A stretch of DNA of 55,904 nucleotides from contig DASVOE010000087.1 in NCBI GenBank assembly GCA_036383515.1, positions 1 to 55,904 of the forward strand, written 5' to 3'. Below the pieces are notes generated by a model. The model saw only the letters and a list, made by a program, of their open reading frames with translations. It did not search any database and was not told the origin of the DNA. Each line of letters starts with the position of its first letter. Position 1 is the stretch's first letter. The position numbers and the translations under genes were made by a program. Source of the stretch: CADEDV01 sp036383515 (lineage in GTDB: Bacteria > Bacteroidota > Bacteroidia > Chitinophagales > Chitinophagaceae). Below, piece by piece: positions 17,505 to 25,358 of the stretch.

Positions 17505-18584
17505 ATGTCCATTCATTTTCATCCGCTTCGCATTAAAGAAATACGGAGAGAAACCCCCTCATGTGTATCAGTAGTATTTGAAATTCCTGATGAATTGAAA
17601 GATGATTTCAAATTTAACCAGGGGCAAAGCCTTACCATGCGGTCTACTATCAATGGAGAGGAAGTGCGTCGTACTTATTCCATTTGCAGTTCACCATTGG
17701 ACAATGAATGGAGGGTGGCCATTAAAAAAGTCGAAGACGGATTATTTTCTACATTCGCCAATGAAAATTTAAAAAAGGGCGATTCACTGGAAGTAATGCA
17801 ACCAGTTGGCAAATTCTATACAGAACTAGATTCTTCACATAAGAAAAACTATATAGCATTTGCAGCAGGCAGTGGCATCACTCCTGTTTTATCGTTGATC
17901 AAAACCACCCTGGCTGTTGAACCGGATAGCAGTTTCACATTAGTATATGGTAACAGGAGCCGCAGCTCTATTATTTTCTTTGAAGAACTGGAAGGGCTGA
18001 AGAATAAATATATGAACCGGTTCAAACTTATTCATATCCTAAGCCGCGAAAAAACAGATGCTACTATCAATTTTGGAAGGATCGATGCAACAAAACTTGT
18101 TGAACTTGGCAAATTGATCAATTATAAAACAGGAGATGAATTCTTTGTTTGCGGACCCGAAGAAATGATCTTTTGTGTAAAGGCTTTTTTGGAAGCAGCA
18201 GGGATAGAACAAAAGAAAATACATTTTGAATTATTTACGACCCCGAGTCAAAAGCAATCGCTTGTTTCTGTTCGAAAGTCCACTGATGATAGCGGACCAA
18301 AGAGTAAGATCACTATAAAACTCGACGGCCGTTCCTTTGATTTTGATTTATCATTGACCAGCGACATAACAATACTGGATGCAGCTTTGCAACAGGGAGC
18401 CGATCTTCCCTTTGCCTGCAAAGGCGGTGTTTGCTGCACCTGCAAAGCCAGGCTACTTGAAGGTGAGGTTGAAATGGATGTGCATTGGGGACTGGAGCAG
18501 GAAGAAGTTGAACAAGGTTATATTCTTACTTGTCAATCGCATCCCAAAACAGAAAAAGTAATAGTTGATTTTGATATAAAATGA
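17505..18584 (+). CDS. paaE: 1,2-phenylacetyl-CoA epoxidase reductase subunit PaaE
   Basis: A 359-residue three-domain reductase. It has an FAD-binding beta-barrel (about 1-105, with RRTYSICSSP), a NAD(P)-binding domain (about 110-235, AFAAGSGITPVLSLI and FFVCGPEEMI), and a C-terminal plant-type 2Fe-2S ferredoxin domain (about 265-355, CKGGVCCTC plus a later Cys). PaaE passes electrons from NADPH to the di-iron centre of the PaaAC epoxidase. It is coupled to the TetR gene by 3 nt and is separated from paaA by the divergent 92-aa/XRE pair. Length and domain order are normal. Confidence 0.94.
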   Translation: MSIHFHPLRIKEIRRETPSCVSVVFEIPDELKDDFKFNQGQSLTMRSTINGEEVRRTYSICSSPLDNEWRVAIKKVEDGLFSTFANENLKKGDSLEVMQPVGKFYTELDSSHKKNYIAFAAGSGITPVLSLIKTTLAVEPDSSFTLVYGNRSRSSIIFFEELEGLKNKYMNRFKLIHILSREKTDATINFGRIDATKLVELGKLINYKTGDEFFVCGPEEMIFCVKAFLEAAGIEQKKIHFELFTTPSQKQSLVSVRKSTDDSGPKSKITIKLDGRSFDFDLSLTSDITILDAALQQGADLPFACKGGVCCTCKARLLEGEVEMDVHWGLEQEEVEQGYILTCQSHPKTEKVIVDFDIK

Positions 18585-18696
18585 GCTGAACAAAGCTGGT
18601 TTATAAATGAGTCAGGGCAAAATGAAGAGACTATAGAACACGTTGACGCAGGCATTGTCTCGGCCACCAGGATTTTGAATAAACCATGAACCTGGT

Positions 18697-18975
18697 CTAT
18701 TCGTCCTGGTTTGATTGGAGAAGATATGCTGCTTCTATTAATTCCTCCAACTGCTGACAAAAGAACATAACACTTGCCCTCTGGCCCGGTTCGGAAAATT
18801 CATCATTATCGGTAGTCAAAGCAACTTTTAACAAGGTATCAATAGCCTTTCTTACTTCATGCAGCCTGATATTATCAAAAAAATCGTCAATAATCTTTAA
18901 AGGTTGTTTCTTCTGGTCTTCAGTCAGGCGATATGGTTTGCTGTAAAAATTCTCATTTTGGTCGTATAGACTCAT
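18697..18975 (-). CDS. small conserved-looking protein of unknown function (92 aa)
   Basis: I do not recognise a named family. This 92-residue, acidic, mostly helical protein contains LTEDQKKQPLKIIDDFFDNIRLHEVRKAIDTLL and ends in a second helix pair. It has no signal peptide or membrane segment. It is transcribed away from the XRE regulator gene with 48 nt between the starts, so the two probably share a control region. Its coding bias resembles its neighbours and it has a clean ATG, so I take it as real. Similar short proteins beside HTH genes occur in related bacteria, but I cannot name a role. Confidence 0.6.
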   Translation of the reverse strand: MSLYDQNENFYSKPYRLTEDQKKQPLKIIDDFFDNIRLHEVRKAIDTLLKVALTTDNDEFSEPGQRASVMFFCQQLEELIEAAYLLQSNQDE

Positions 18976-19023
18976 GCGGAAGGTTTACCTGAAACTACAG
19001 CTTTTTTCCTGCTTTGGTCATAT

Positions 19024-19290
19024 ATGGCCAAAGAATGTTTTAAGAAAACTACCAACTTACCGGTGATGGCAGAACAAGATTTAAATAGCCTAAAGAAGAA
19101 ATTTGGCAAAAGCATTAAGAAAGTAAGAATGGATAAGGGTCTTTCCTTATGGGATGTTGCTTATAATTGCGCCTTAGATGCCAGCAAAATAGCGAAGATC
19201 GAAAAAGGGCAATTCAATATCACTTTACGGACAATTAATGAACTAAGTAAGGGCTTGAACGAGTCTATTTCAAAGCTATTCGATTTTTGA
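19024..19290 (+). CDS. XRE-family helix-turn-helix regulator (88 aa)
   Basis: An 88-residue protein that is essentially one HTH_3 domain (about residues 25-86): FGKSIKKVRMDKGLSLWDVAYNC, then DASKIAKIEKGQFNITLRTINELSKGL. A later in-frame ATG at 19066 is an alternative start that would remove a Cys/Lys-rich N-terminus. It is divergent from the 92-aa gene and 129 nt before paaA on the same strand, so it could influence the phenylacetate operon or only its own divergent partner. No toxin-like partner is evident; the partner is not a RelE, HipA or HigB type sequence. Confidence 0.8.
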   Translation: MAKECFKKTTNLPVMAEQDLNSLKKKFGKSIKKVRMDKGLSLWDVAYNCALDASKIAKIEKGQFNITLRTINELSKGLNESISKLFDF

Positions 19291-19362
19291 CCGGCGCCCC
19301 TCCTGCTTTGTCATAATCATACGTAGTTGCCACAAATGTCTCCAAACAGCTGTTAGTTTTAT

Positions 19363-19400
19363 TAAATTTGCTTCGTTCTCCTCAGTTTTGCTAGAGGAGG
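19363..19400 (+). promoter_or_regulatory. candidate paaA promoter box and leader hairpin
   Basis: TAAATTTG (19363-19370) matches the -7 consensus, although no TTTG stands at the -33 position. Just downstream CTCCTC (19378-19383) and GAGGAG (19394-19399) form an inverted repeat in the predicted 5' leader, 19 nt before the paaA ATG. Its GAGGAGGACTTTAA flank resembles the junction repeats further along the operon. Confidence 0.45.
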
Positions 19401-19418
19401 ACTTTAAAATTATCATAT

Positions 19419-20360
19419 ATGGCTGTTCCTGATTTTGAAAAAATATTCCAGGATAAGATTGATAAAGAAATAAAAATAGAGCCAAAGGACTGGATGCCGG
19501 ACGCCTACCGGAAAACCAATATCCGCCAGATAAGCCAGCATGCACATAGTGAAATAGTCGGCATGCTGCCAGAAGGTAATTGGATCTCAAGAGCTCCATC
19601 TTTGAAACGAAAAGCCATCCTCATTGCTAAAGTGCAGGATGAAGCAGGGCATGGTCTTTATTTATATTGTGCGGCTGAAACATTGGGTATGTCACGTGAA
19701 GAAATGATCAACGACCTGCATAGCGGCAAAGCAAAATATTCTTCCATTTTTAATTATCCTAGCCTGACATGGGCGGATATGGGCGCCATTGGCTGGCTGG
19801 TAGATGGCGCTGCCATTTTAAACCAGGTAATGCTTTGCCGTACTTCCTATGGTCCTTATGCAAGAGCGATGGTAAGGATTTGTAAAGAAGAAAGCTTTCA
19901 TCAACGGCAGGGTTTCGAAAGTTTATTGACATTAAGTAAAGGAACACCCGAACAAAAAGCCATGTGCCAGGATGCGATCAACCGCTGGTGGTGGCCATCG
20001 CTGATGATGTTTGGTCCAAAAGACTCGGAAAGCACCAACAGCGACCAAAGTATGAAATGGAAGATCAAAAGAAAAACAAATGACGAGTTGCGCCAGCAAT
20101 TTGTAGATATGTGTGCAGAACAGGTAAAAGTTTTAGGTATGACATTGCCCGATCCTATGTTGAAATGGAATGAGCAGACAAAGCATTATGATTTTGGTGA
20201 AATTGACTGGACCGAATTCTGGAATGTAGTAAAGGGCAACGGACCTTGTAATAAACAGCGGCTGGAAGCAAGAAAAAAAGCCTGGGAAGATGGGGAATGG
20301 GTGAGAGAAGCAGCAACGGTTCATGCAGCAAAAAGAAAAGAAAAACAGGAGGCAGCCTGA
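19419..20360 (+). CDS. paaA: 1,2-phenylacetyl-CoA epoxidase catalytic subunit PaaA
   Basis: A 313-residue ferritin-like di-iron oxygenase subunit. Two Glu-x-x-His motifs supply iron ligands: E75-AG-H78 and E158-SF-H161, with Glu45 in the first helix. It epoxidises the aromatic ring of phenylacetyl-CoA, the committed step of aerobic phenylacetate breakdown, in complex with PaaC and PaaB and with electrons from PaaE. It is the first gene of the run paaA-B-C-D-G-I-Y, with 17 nt to paaB. The C-terminus ends in a charged AAKRKEKQ tail as in homologues. All metal-binding residues are present. Confidence 0.96.
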   Translation: MAVPDFEKIFQDKIDKEIKIEPKDWMPDAYRKTNIRQISQHAHSEIVGMLPEGNWISRAPSLKRKAILIAKVQDEAGHGLYLYCAAETLGMSREEMINDLHSGKAKYSSIFNYPSLTWADMGAIGWLVDGAAILNQVMLCRTSYGPYARAMVRICKEESFHQRQGFESLLTLSKGTPEQKAMCQDAINRWWWPSLMMFGPKDSESTNSDQSMKWKIKRKTNDELRQQFVDMCAEQVKVLGMTLPDPMLKWNEQTKHYDFGEIDWTEFWNVVKGNGPCNKQRLEARKKAWEDGEWVREAATVHAAKRKEKQEAA

Positions 20361-20377
20361 TCAATAATTAAAAAATT

Positions 20378-20767
20378 ATGATGAACAGCTTCATTAAAAA
20401 ATTCTATTACGGAGACATACCAGAAGATAAAACTGGAGGAAACGAAGCAAAAAACTTTTCCTACATCCCCCCTCCGGGGGGTGAAGGGGCCGACTGGCCG
20501 TTATGGGAAGTTTTTATCCGCAGCAAACAAGGACTTGATCATAAGCATGTAGGCAGCCTGCATGCAGCCGATGCACAAATGGCGATTGAAAATGCAAGAG
20601 ATGTTTATACAAGAAGGATGGAAGGAGTGAGCATCTGGGTTGTAGAAAGTAAATACATTACAGCTTCCAATCCCGAAGAAGCTGGTGAATTATATGAACC
20701 TGCAGTTGATAAAGTTTATCGTCATCCCACCTTTTATGATCTGCCGGATGAAGTAGGACATATGTAA
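20378..20767 (+). CDS. paaB: phenylacetyl-CoA epoxidase subunit PaaB with odd N-terminal extension
   Basis: A 129-residue protein. Residues from about 40 onwards (DWPLWEVFIRSKQGLDHKHVG, then RRMEGVSIWVV and YRHPTFYDLPD) are classic PaaB, the small structural subunit that bridges PaaAC units. Family members are about 90-95 residues. Here about 38 extra residues precede the conserved core, and their DNA includes a perfect C6-TCC-G6 hairpin (20467-20481) giving the peptide IPPPGGEGA. No other start codon lies between the hairpin and the core in frame, so translation must either pass through the repeat or start at a non-standard codon. The core is intact. Confidence 0.92.
   Translation: MMNSFIKKFYYGDIPEDKTGGNEAKNFSYIPPPGGEGADWPLWEVFIRSKQGLDHKHVGSLHAADAQMAIENARDVYTRRMEGVSIWVVESKYITASNPEEAGELYEPAVDKVYRHPTFYDLPDEVGHM
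20467..20481. repeat. C6-TCC-G6 hairpin inside the paaB reading frame
   Basis: A perfect 6-bp GC stem with a TCC loop, followed by a second G-run (GAAGGGGC). It matches the C6-TTC-G6 hairpin in rlmD and the CCCC-TGAA-GGGG hairpin before paaD. It encodes part of the non-conserved N-terminal extension of PaaB. Confidence 0.6.
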
Positions 20768-20779
20768 AGCTCTTCCAAA

Positions 20780-20863
20780 CCTCTCCGAAGGGGGTATGTA
20801 AACTCCGATTATGGAAAAAAAAATTCAAACTTTAGCATCTTTAAAAACCCCTCCGAAAGAGGG
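20780..20863. repeat. two CCTC-GAA-GGGG type repeats at the paaB/paaC junction
   Basis: CCTCTCCGAAGGGGG (20780-20794) lies in the paaB-paaC spacer. CCCTC-CGAAA-GAGGG (20849-20863), followed by TTTAAGGAGGC, lies within the first 20 codons of paaC and yields the peptide TPPKEGFKEA. Both are members of the same short palindromic family. Confidence 0.55.
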
Positions 20864-21611
20864 ATTTAAGGAGGCTTTTGTTTTACACCTGGCAGATAAT
20901 GTATTGATACTTGGCCAGCGCAATGCAGAATGGTGCGGTCATGGGCCTGTGCTGGAGCAGGATATTGCTATCACCAATATATCACTTGATCTTATTGGAC
21001 AGGCCAGGAACTTTTATCAATATGCTGCTACACTGATTAACCAATCAACCCATCCATCCATTAGTGCTACAGAAGATTCCTTATGTTATTTAAGAACAGA
21101 AAGAGAATTTAAAAATTGTTTATTGGTAGAGCAACCGAATGGCGATTGGGCGCAAACCATTTTAAAGCAGTTTTTATTCAGCAACTATCAATACCTGCTA
21201 TACCAGCAAATGCAGCATCATCCTGATGAGCAACTGGCGGCTATTGCCGCCAAAGCATTAAAAGAAGTTACCTATCATCTTCGCTGGAGCAGCGAATGGG
21301 TGATAAGATTAGGTGATGGAACAGAAGAAAGTCATAACCGCATGCTGAAAGCAATAGATGGATTATGGTGCTATAGAGAAGAACTATTTGAACCGGCAGC
21401 GTATGAATTAGAAGCAGGCATTGATATTTCGTTAATAAAGAACGAAGCGCTTATGAAAATAAAAGAAGTATTTGATGAAGCGGGCCTGCCCGTTCCTGTA
21501 AATACATTTATGCAAACCGGTGGTAAAGAAGGAAAACACACCGAATATTTAGGCTATATATTAACAGAACTGCAATACCTGCAAAGAACTTACCCGGGAG
21601 CTGAATGGTAA
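20811..21611 (+). CDS. paaC: phenylacetyl-CoA epoxidase structural subunit PaaC
   Basis: A 266-residue ferritin-like subunit that pairs with PaaA. The conserved core LADNVLILGQRNAEWCGHGP starts at about residue 28. HLRWSSEWVIRLGDGTEESHNR and GGKEGKHTEYLG are typical PaaC motifs. The subunit has lost catalytic iron binding in the family and acts as the scaffold of the heterodimer. The first 22 or so residues include a peptide encoded by a CCCTC/GAGGG hairpin and are not conserved in my knowledge of the family. The gene ends over the start of a paaD frame, where another hairpin repeat stands. Confidence 0.94.
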   Translation: MEKKIQTLASLKTPPKEGFKEAFVLHLADNVLILGQRNAEWCGHGPVLEQDIAITNISLDLIGQARNFYQYAATLINQSTHPSISATEDSLCYLRTEREFKNCLLVEQPNGDWAQTILKQFLFSNYQYLLYQQMQHHPDEQLAAIAAKALKEVTYHLRWSSEWVIRLGDGTEESHNRMLKAIDGLWCYREELFEPAAYELEAGIDISLIKNEALMKIKEVFDEAGLPVPVNTFMQTGGKEGKHTEYLGYILTELQYLQRTYPGAEW

Positions 21612-21640
21612 AACCCCAACCCCCCCTGAAGGGGCTTTTG
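21611..21640. repeat. CCCC-TGAA-GGGG repeat at the paaC/paaD junction
   Basis: A CCCC (21623-21626), TGAA loop, GGGG (21631-21634) hairpin is flanked by AAAACCCC on the left and CTTTT on the right. It stands just before the preferred paaD ATG and could fold in the mRNA between the two genes. Confidence 0.55.
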
Positions 21641-21646
21641 AAGAAT

Positions 21647-22159
21647 ATGAGTATTGAAACTTTTTCATCGGCAGAAAAGCAAAAGCAAGTCTGGTCATTA
21701 TTAGAAACAATAGTCGACCCTGAAGTTCCTGTACTTACTATTACTGACTTAGGTATCGTAAGAGAAGTGAAATATAGCGAGAGTGAAACGGAGATTGTCA
21801 TCACTCCTACCTATACAGGTTGCCCGGCAATGGATATTATCGCCATGCATATTAAACTGGCATTGACAGAAGAGGGTTTTAAAAACATAAAGATCACTAC
21901 TGTTCTTTCTCCCGCATGGACAACAGACTGGATGACGGAAGAAGGAAAAAGAAAATTGAAAGAATACGGCATTACGCCTCCCAATCCAAGGCAGCAGGTT
22001 TGCAATAATGATTTATTTATGGTGAATGAAGCTATACAATGTCCGCACTGTAACTCTTATCATACACACCGTGTCAGTGAGTTTGGTTCTACTGCCTGTA
22101 AAGCTTTGTACCAATGCGATGATTGCCAGGAGCCGTTTGATTATTTTAAGTGTCATTGA
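21647..22159 (+). CDS. paaD: phenylacetate epoxidase maturation protein PaaD
   Basis: A 170-residue protein. The N-terminal domain (about 10-105) is the DUF59/MIP18 fold (ETIVDPEVPVLTITDLGIV, TYTGCPAMD) linked to iron-sulfur or iron-centre assembly. The C-terminal domain is a zinc-ribbon with four Cys (CPHC and CDDC, about residues 130-160), as in PaaD/PaaJ. It is needed for epoxidase activity in known systems, probably by helping install iron. A longer frame begins at 21605 inside paaC, but its first 14 codons are hairpin repeat. The ATG at 21647 fits the family start. Confidence 0.93.
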   Translation: MSIETFSSAEKQKQVWSLLETIVDPEVPVLTITDLGIVREVKYSESETEIVITPTYTGCPAMDIIAMHIKLALTEEGFKNIKITTVLSPAWTTDWMTEEGKRKLKEYGITPPNPRQQVCNNDLFMVNEAIQCPHCNSYHTHRVSEFGSTACKALYQCDDCQEPFDYFKCH

Positions 22160-22193
22160 GAGATAAGTATCTTCGTTTTCAAATATTCAGTTC

Positions 22194-22967
22194 ATGTCTT
22201 CCATTCTGCTTGAAATTAAAAATGCTATTGGCTTTATCACCCTGAATCGCCCGGATAAACTCAATTCTTTTAACAGGGAAATGGCGTTGCTGTTGCAGGA
22301 CGCGTTGGATAAATGCAAAGACAAAGAAGTGCGTTGTGTTTTTATCACGGGTGCCGGTAAAGCCTTTAGTGCCGGGCAGGATCTTGCTGAAGCAGCAGAC
22401 CCTAACGGTCCGGGTATGGGTAAAATATTGAGTGAGCATTATAATCCAATTATTACACGAATAAGAAAATTAGAAAAACCTGTAGTGGCAGCCATTAATG
22501 GCGTAGCAGCCGGAGCCGGTGCCAATATTGCCCTGGGTTGTGATGTAGTCGTTGCAACGCAGGCGGCTTCCTTTATACAAGCCTTTTCAAAAATTGGATT
22601 GATACCTGATAGCGGAGGCACTCATATTTTACCAAGACTGATAGGCTGGCAAAAAGCTTCGGCATTAATGATGCTGGGCGAAAAAGTTGCTGCTACCGAT
22701 GCAGAAAGAATGGGAATGATCTATAAAGTTTTTCCGGATGAAAATTTTGGAGAGAATGCTTTAGCAATTGCTGAATACCTGGCGCAGATGCCTACCAAAG
22801 GTTTAGCGTATACCAAACAAATTTTGCAATTGTCATTCACTACAACATTAGATGAACAATTGCAGGATGAAGACGTGTTTCAGCAACGGGCCGCACAAAC
22901 AAAAGATTATAAAGAAGGCGTGGCTGCATTCCTGGAGAAAAGAAAACCTCTTTTTACAGGTGAATAA
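22194..22967 (+). CDS. paaG: 1,2-epoxyphenylacetyl-CoA isomerase PaaG
   Basis: A 257-residue crotonase-fold enzyme. The oxyanion-hole motifs are AFSAGQDLAEAADPN and AAGAGANIALGCDVV, and the acid region IGLIPDSGGTHILPRL carries the Asp typical of PaaG rather than the two Glu of enoyl-CoA hydratases. PaaG converts the ring epoxide to the oxepin form, the step after PaaABCE. It follows paaD by 34 nt in the same operon. The length is normal. Given the Asp and the position, PaaG is much more likely than PaaF, which is absent here. Confidence 0.9.
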   Translation: MSSILLEIKNAIGFITLNRPDKLNSFNREMALLLQDALDKCKDKEVRCVFITGAGKAFSAGQDLAEAADPNGPGMGKILSEHYNPIITRIRKLEKPVVAAINGVAAGAGANIALGCDVVVATQAASFIQAFSKIGLIPDSGGTHILPRLIGWQKASALMMLGEKVAATDAERMGMIYKVFPDENFGENALAIAEYLAQMPTKGLAYTKQILQLSFTTTLDEQLQDEDVFQQRAAQTKDYKEGVAAFLEKRKPLFTGE

Positions 22968-22993
22968 ATATTAATTATCAATTTTCAATTTCC

Positions 22994-23419
22994 ATGCATA
23001 ACGAAAAAGATCAGTTAGCCGGTAACGTGGTAGCACATATGATGAAACATGACCTCTTTTCTCAATGGTTGGGAATTGAAGTGCTGCAGGTAAAGGAAGG
23101 CTATAGTAAAATTAAAATGACAGTGCGGCCGGAAATGATCAATGGTTTTGGTATCGTTCATGGGGGCATTGCTTTTTCTTTAGCCGACAGCGCTTTTGCG
23201 TTTGCCTGTAACAACCGGAATAATTTATCAGTAGCATTAGACACAGCGATCAATTTTACCAAACCTGTGCATGTAGATGATGTGTTAATCGCTGAAGCAA
23301 AAGAATTGCACAATGGAAAGAGTACGGGTCTTTATCATATTACGATTACCAACCAGAAAGATCATGTAGTCGCTCTTTTTAAGGGCACCTGTTTCAGAAC
23401 TAATAAAAACCTGCTATAA
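22994..23419 (+). CDS. paaI: phenylacetate pathway thioesterase PaaI
   Basis: A 141-residue hotdog-fold thioesterase. The signature GFGIVHGGIAFSLADSAFAFACNN holds the catalytic Asp and HGG motif (about residues 50-72). PaaI hydrolyses hydroxylated phenylacetyl-CoA side products and so prevents CoA trapping when the pathway stalls. It lies between paaG and paaY, with a 1-nt gap to the latter, as in other phenylacetate operons. No signal peptide is present and the protein is cytoplasmic. Confidence 0.92.
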   Translation: MHNEKDQLAGNVVAHMMKHDLFSQWLGIEVLQVKEGYSKIKMTVRPEMINGFGIVHGGIAFSLADSAFAFACNNRNNLSVALDTAINFTKPVHVDDVLIAEAKELHNGKSTGLYHITITNQKDHVVALFKGTCFRTNKNLL

Positions 23420-23420
23420 G

Positions 23421-24005
23421 ATGATCTATGAATTCAACGGGTATAAACCGGTTATAGATGAAACATCTTTCATTCATCCGCAGGCTGCTGTCACGGGTAA
23501 TGTGATCATTGGTAAAGATTGTTATATCGGTCCCGGTGCTGCCTTACGGGGCGATTGGGGCCAGATCATTATTGAGGATGGTTGCAATGTGCAGGAGAAT
23601 TGTACCGTTCACATGTTTCCGGGTGTAACAGTTATATTAAAAGAAGGATCGCATATAGGACATGGTGCTATCATTCATGGAGCAATGATCGGCAAAAATT
23701 GTTTGGTAGGGATGAATGCCGTGATCATGGATAATGCAGAACTGGGCGATGAAAGTATTGTCGGTGTTTTATCATTTATAAAAGAAGGCGAAAAAATTCC
23801 TGCACGCAGTTTAATAGTGGGAAATCCCGGCCATATCATTAAGCAGGTAAGTGATGAAATGATGGCCTGGAAAACAGAGGGTACCCGTTTGTATCAGCAA
23901 TTGCCGGCAGATTGTATCCGTAGTTTGAAACCCTGTGAACCTCTTCGAAAAATTCCCCAAGACCGCCCTCTCCAGGCTGCTGGTTACAAACCTTTTGAGA
24001 AATAA
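23421..24005 (+). CDS. paaY: PaaY hexapeptide-repeat thioesterase / gamma carbonic anhydrase-like protein
   Basis: A 194-residue left-handed beta-helix protein of the gamma-carbonic-anhydrase superfamily. Imperfect hexapeptide repeats run from about residue 18 to 130. The metal-site His residues are visible in CTVHMFPG and HIGHGAIIHG. The C-terminal helical region ends CEPLRKIPQDRPLQAAGYKPFEK in outline, typical of PaaY. PaaY hydrolyses stalled CoA thioesters of the ring-epoxide branch. It is the last gene of the operon. No terminator was found right after it. Confidence 0.92.
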   Translation: MIYEFNGYKPVIDETSFIHPQAAVTGNVIIGKDCYIGPGAALRGDWGQIIIEDGCNVQENCTVHMFPGVTVILKEGSHIGHGAIIHGAMIGKNCLVGMNAVIMDNAELGDESIVGVLSFIKEGEKIPARSLIVGNPGHIIKQVSDEMMAWKTEGTRLYQQLPADCIRSLKPCEPLRKIPQDRPLQAAGYKPFEK

Positions 24006-24104
24006 AAAAGGATTGCCTTTTGTCAAATTTCTTTTTTTAAGGAGGGCTATTTTATGTAACTTAATTGTCCCTATCATCTCATTGCAAATACAAAACCTTA
24101 GTGT

Positions 24105-25358
24105 ATGAAAAAAAGTTTACGCTTATCATCCCTGTTACTGGGATCCGTTTTACTTACTACCCTTGCTCAAAGTCAGACCGATCGTTTTGCTTATGCTGTC
24201 ACCGATGTGCAGCAGGATGGTGCCAACTGGAGTTTTCTGCGAAAACTAAATCTTCGTAACGGGCTATTCAGTGATGTTTTATTAAATGGTACCGATGCCA
24301 AACAAGTGGCCTTTGATGCTATCACCAAAAAAGAGATCACCGCTTTTTCTACCGAAAAAAACCGTGGCTATAACCTGCAACCAGCTTTTAGCAGTGGAGT
24401 AGCTGCCATGGCGTATGATAGAAAAAATAACCGTCTTTGGTATACACCTATGTTCATTGACCAGTTGCGATATATTGACCTGAAAACAATGAAGGCATAT
24501 TATGTGACTTCACAGGAGTTTACCGGCATGACAAAAAAATCACCTGACCAGGGTAATATCATTACCCGCATGGTGATCGCAGATGATGGAAATGGTTATG
24601 CAATGACAAACGATGGAGCCCATCTTATTAAATTTTCAACCGGTAAAAAATTGAATATCGTTGATCTCGGAATGCTGGCGGATAATCCTGAAAGTAAAGG
24701 TGTGTCCATTCATAGCTCCTGCAGCAGTTTTGGTGGTGATATGATTGCTGATAACGAAGGCAACCTCTATGTTTTCTCTGCCCGTAATCATGTCTTTAAA
24801 GTAAATATTGAAACAAAAGTGGCCACTCACTTAGGAGTGATTTCCGGTGTGCCGGCTAATTTTACTACGAATGGGGCAGTGGTGACAGAGGACAACCATA
24901 TTTTGATCAGCAGTGCAATAGATGCCAGAAATTATTATCTGGTAGATGCAAAAACGCTGGCAGCTACTTCATATCCGCTTACTGCCGGGTGGCGCAGTTC
25001 TGATATGGCCAACAGCAATATTTTAAATACTGCGAAACCCAAAAAAACAACTGCTGAAATTGCTTCCCGGATTATTCCCGATGCATCCCTTGTTGAAAAT
25101 AAAGTACAGCTATATCCCAACCCGGTAACCAATAACCGGTTTGCCATTCAATTCACCAAACTGGAAGCCGGTGACTACACCATCCAGGTAACGGATGTAA
25201 TGGGAAGACAGGTGGTACAGCGTGTTGTAAGTGTAATGGGCGAAGACCAGGTTGAATCAGTACAACTCAATGCTGCTGCTATTAAAGGGTTTTACCTTGT
25301 AAAAATTATTAATAAAGACAGCAAGACTGTTTTCAGCAACAAACTTGTGGTGCAATAA
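24105..25358 (+). CDS. secreted protein with type IX secretion C-terminal sorting domain
   Basis: A 417-residue exported protein. It has a signal peptide (about 1-23), then a region of beta-propeller-like repeats (about 25-325), and a C-terminal domain of about 75 residues starting LYPNPVTNNRFAIQF and ending KLVVQ. That ending is the Por/T9SS type A sorting domain, which directs export across the outer membrane and anchoring or release. The middle part has no catalytic motif I can recognise and its function is unknown. It is 99 nt after paaY, with a strong terminator directly after its stop. A link to phenylacetate use is not implied. Confidence 0.85.
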   Translation: MKKSLRLSSLLLGSVLLTTLAQSQTDRFAYAVTDVQQDGANWSFLRKLNLRNGLFSDVLLNGTDAKQVAFDAITKKEITAFSTEKNRGYNLQPAFSSGVAAMAYDRKNNRLWYTPMFIDQLRYIDLKTMKAYYVTSQEFTGMTKKSPDQGNIITRMVIADDGNGYAMTNDGAHLIKFSTGKKLNIVDLGMLADNPESKGVSIHSSCSSFGGDMIADNEGNLYVFSARNHVFKVNIETKVATHLGVISGVPANFTTNGAVVTEDNHILISSAIDARNYYLVDAKTLAATSYPLTAGWRSSDMANSNILNTAKPKKTTAEIASRIIPDASLVENKVQLYPNPVTNNRFAIQFTKLEAGDYTIQVTDVMGRQVVQRVVSVMGEDQVESVQLNAAAIKGFYLVKIINKDSKTVFSNKLVVQ

